DNA from: Flavobacterium pectinovorum
GTDB taxonomy: Bacteria > Bacteroidota > Bacteroidia > Flavobacteriales > Flavobacteriaceae
NCBI RefSeq assembly: GCF_900142715.1
Contig: NZ_FRBX01000007.1
Coordinates: 114,937 to 178,936, forward strand
Length of the DNA stretch: 64,000 nucleotides
Direction: 5' to 3'
Shown: in pieces, positions 63,068 to 64,000 of the stretch
Layout: the number at the start of each line of letters is the position of its first letter
Position numbering within the stretch: position 1 is the stretch's first letter
Notes under the pieces: model-generated
The model's input: the letters and a program-made list of their open reading frames with translations, nothing else
The model's database searches: none
Told to the model about the DNA's origin: nothing
Program-made: the position numbers and the translations under genes

Positions 63068-63123
63068 CCGTAAGTTTTACCTGTAAAGTCCGTAATTTTT
63101 TATTAAGCGCTATGTTATTTTTG
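63068..63123 (+). promoter_or_regulatory. Promoter with CCGTAA direct repeats before the NRPS gene
   Basis: CCGTAAGTTTT (63068) and CCGTAATTTTT (63090) are direct repeats exactly 22 bp apart. TATTTTTG at 63116-63123, 26 bp after the start of the second repeat, matches TAnnTTTG exactly. The core (TGTTATTTT) is shared with 60163-60171. The NRPS start codon is about 190 bp further on, which leaves a long 5' leader. Confidence 0.6.
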
Positions 63124-63309
63124 CGTTATGCTATAATAAAGTTCATGTATTATTAATGAATTTTTTTAGAATAGTTAACTGTTTTATACTAAGTATGAAT
63201 TGTCATTTTTGATTAAAAATACTACTAAAATACTGCGTTGAATATTTTGATCTTTATTTCTCTCGATGATATAAAAGATACACTCGTTAAATAAAATGTT
63301 ATAAGTTTC

Positions 63310-64000
63310 ATGGAAAACATTAATAAAATTGCAGAGCTTTTTTGGAATAACAAAATCAAGGGCAAAGAGCCGGTATTCCCGTTAAATAAAGAAATTAGCT
63401 CCTTTAAATACACAATTGAATTGGAAGACTTGGGATATTTGCAAAAGATATCCAATAATAATCGTCTTTCACAATTTTCAATAATTACTGCGATATATTC
63501 CCTATTGCTGCACAAATATTTTTATAATTATACAGGCATTATTACCTCTTACAACTCTTTGATAGGAAATAAAGATTCCAATCCTTTCTTTTTGGAAGAC
63601 GATACCAATTCATCAAACAAATCTTTTAAGGAGCATTTACAAACAATATCCGAAGAAATCCAAAACAAATTGGCTTATGCAGCCTATGATTCAGCCTGTT
63701 TGGATTTAGCCTGTTATTCCCATTTTGGAATCAGTTTAAACGATGGGTCAATAGAGGCGAGTAAATGCAAAGGCGTTTTATTAAATTTTAATATAACCGA
63801 TGAGGTATTAGAATTAGTAATTTACTATAATGAAGATTTTGTCGAAAAATCATTACTACAGCATTTAGGTTCCGGTTTTAGGAAAATTTTAGTCCATCTT
63901 CAGGAATTTATTAACGGTGACACAAATGAGTTTGATTTATTAGGCTCAGAAGAGAAACATCAGTTATTATTTGATTTTAACAATACTACAGTAGATTATC
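63310..64000 (+). CDS. Nonribosomal peptide synthetase, N-terminal part
   Basis: An open frame from the ATG at 63310 to the window end (230 residues visible). It starts MENINKIAELFWNNK, continues with a sequence like the C-terminal half of a condensation domain (FSIITAIYSLLLHKYF, then a long beta-rich part), and reaches the typical condensation-adenylation junction LLGSEEKHQLLFDFNNTTVDY. An adenylation domain should follow. The N-terminal half with the catalytic HHxxxDG motif is absent, so this is a truncated, probably non-catalytic condensation-like domain at the start of the synthetase. Controlled by a promoter with the 22-bp direct repeats. The product cannot be predicted. Confidence 0.82.
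   Translation, partial: MENINKIAELFWNNKIKGKEPVFPLNKEISSFKYTIELEDLGYLQKISNNNRLSQFSIITAIYSLLLHKYFYNYTGIITSYNSLIGNKDSNPFFLEDDTNSSNKSFKEHLQTISEEIQNKLAYAAYDSACLDLACYSHFGISLNDGSIEASKCKGVLLNFNITDEVLELVIYYNEDFVEKSLLQHLGSGFRKILVHLQEFINGDTNEFDLLGSEEKHQLLFDFNNTTVDY

Noticed and set aside
63225..63515. 96-codon minus-strand frame at the NRPS start
   Set aside because: The plus-strand frame has condensation-domain features and continues to the window end; the minus frame has none.

Overview
The window looks like a chromosomal segment of a Flavobacterium-type bacterium (Bacteroidota). The signs are: AT-rich DNA; tandem SusC/SusD pairs; hybrid two-component regulators that join a beta-propeller sensor, histidine kinase, receiver and AraC domain in one protein; many lipoproteins with a late lipobox Cys; almost no Shine-Dalgarno sequences; several TAnnTTTG-type -7 boxes; and many small inverted-repeat elements between genes. 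No tRNA, rRNA, CRISPR array or intact insertion sequence was seen.

Layout. (1) 1-4581, minus strand: a probable heme-acquisition operon (TonB-dependent receptor, two HmuY-like lipoproteins, a further surface lipoprotein cut by the window edge). (2) 5284-25336, plus strand: a polysaccharide utilization locus (PUL) with a GH89 alpha-N-acetylglucosaminidase, SusC/SusD, two GH92 alpha-mannosidase-family enzymes, an unknown secreted protein, a DUF4861 protein, a lipoprotein metallophosphoesterase and a hybrid regulator. The enzymes suggest an alpha-mannose/alpha-GlcNAc glycan, perhaps phosphorylated. (3) 25778-40619, plus strand: myo-inositol oxygenase, GH2 beta-galactosidase, an HGSNAT/DUF5009-like membrane acyltransferase, a sodium:solute symporter, two GH28 enzymes, GH51 and GH95. 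This set fits breakdown of pectin (rhamnogalacturonan I and its side chains). (4) 40933-56445: a second hybrid regulator on the minus strand, divergent from a galactan PUL (SusC, SusD, SusE-like, two GH53 endo-galactanases, GH2 beta-galactosidase), closed by a perfect 20-bp hairpin terminator. Regions 3 and 4 together can be read as one pectic galactan/arabinogalactan programme. (5) 56844-64000: a different kind of region, AT-richer and without carbohydrate enzymes. It holds a response regulator, a tiny lipoprotein, a TPR sensor kinase, a small secreted beta-sandwich protein, a membrane-anchored alpha/beta hydrolase, a transposase relic, and the start of a nonribosomal peptide synthetase (NRPS) gene running off the window.

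The most interesting unexplained signal is in region 5. Two promoters, one before the small secreted protein and one before the NRPS, share a pair of CCGTAA direct repeats exactly 22 bp apart, ending 26-27 bp before a TAnnTTTG-like box. The same half-site occurs as an inverted repeat in the divergent promoter between the response regulator and the tiny lipoprotein. This suggests that the local two-component system controls these genes, including the NRPS.

A second theme is the density of small intergenic inverted repeats of several unrelated families, with one element nested inside another in at least two places. All functions are inferred by reading motifs and recalling families; no database search was possible.
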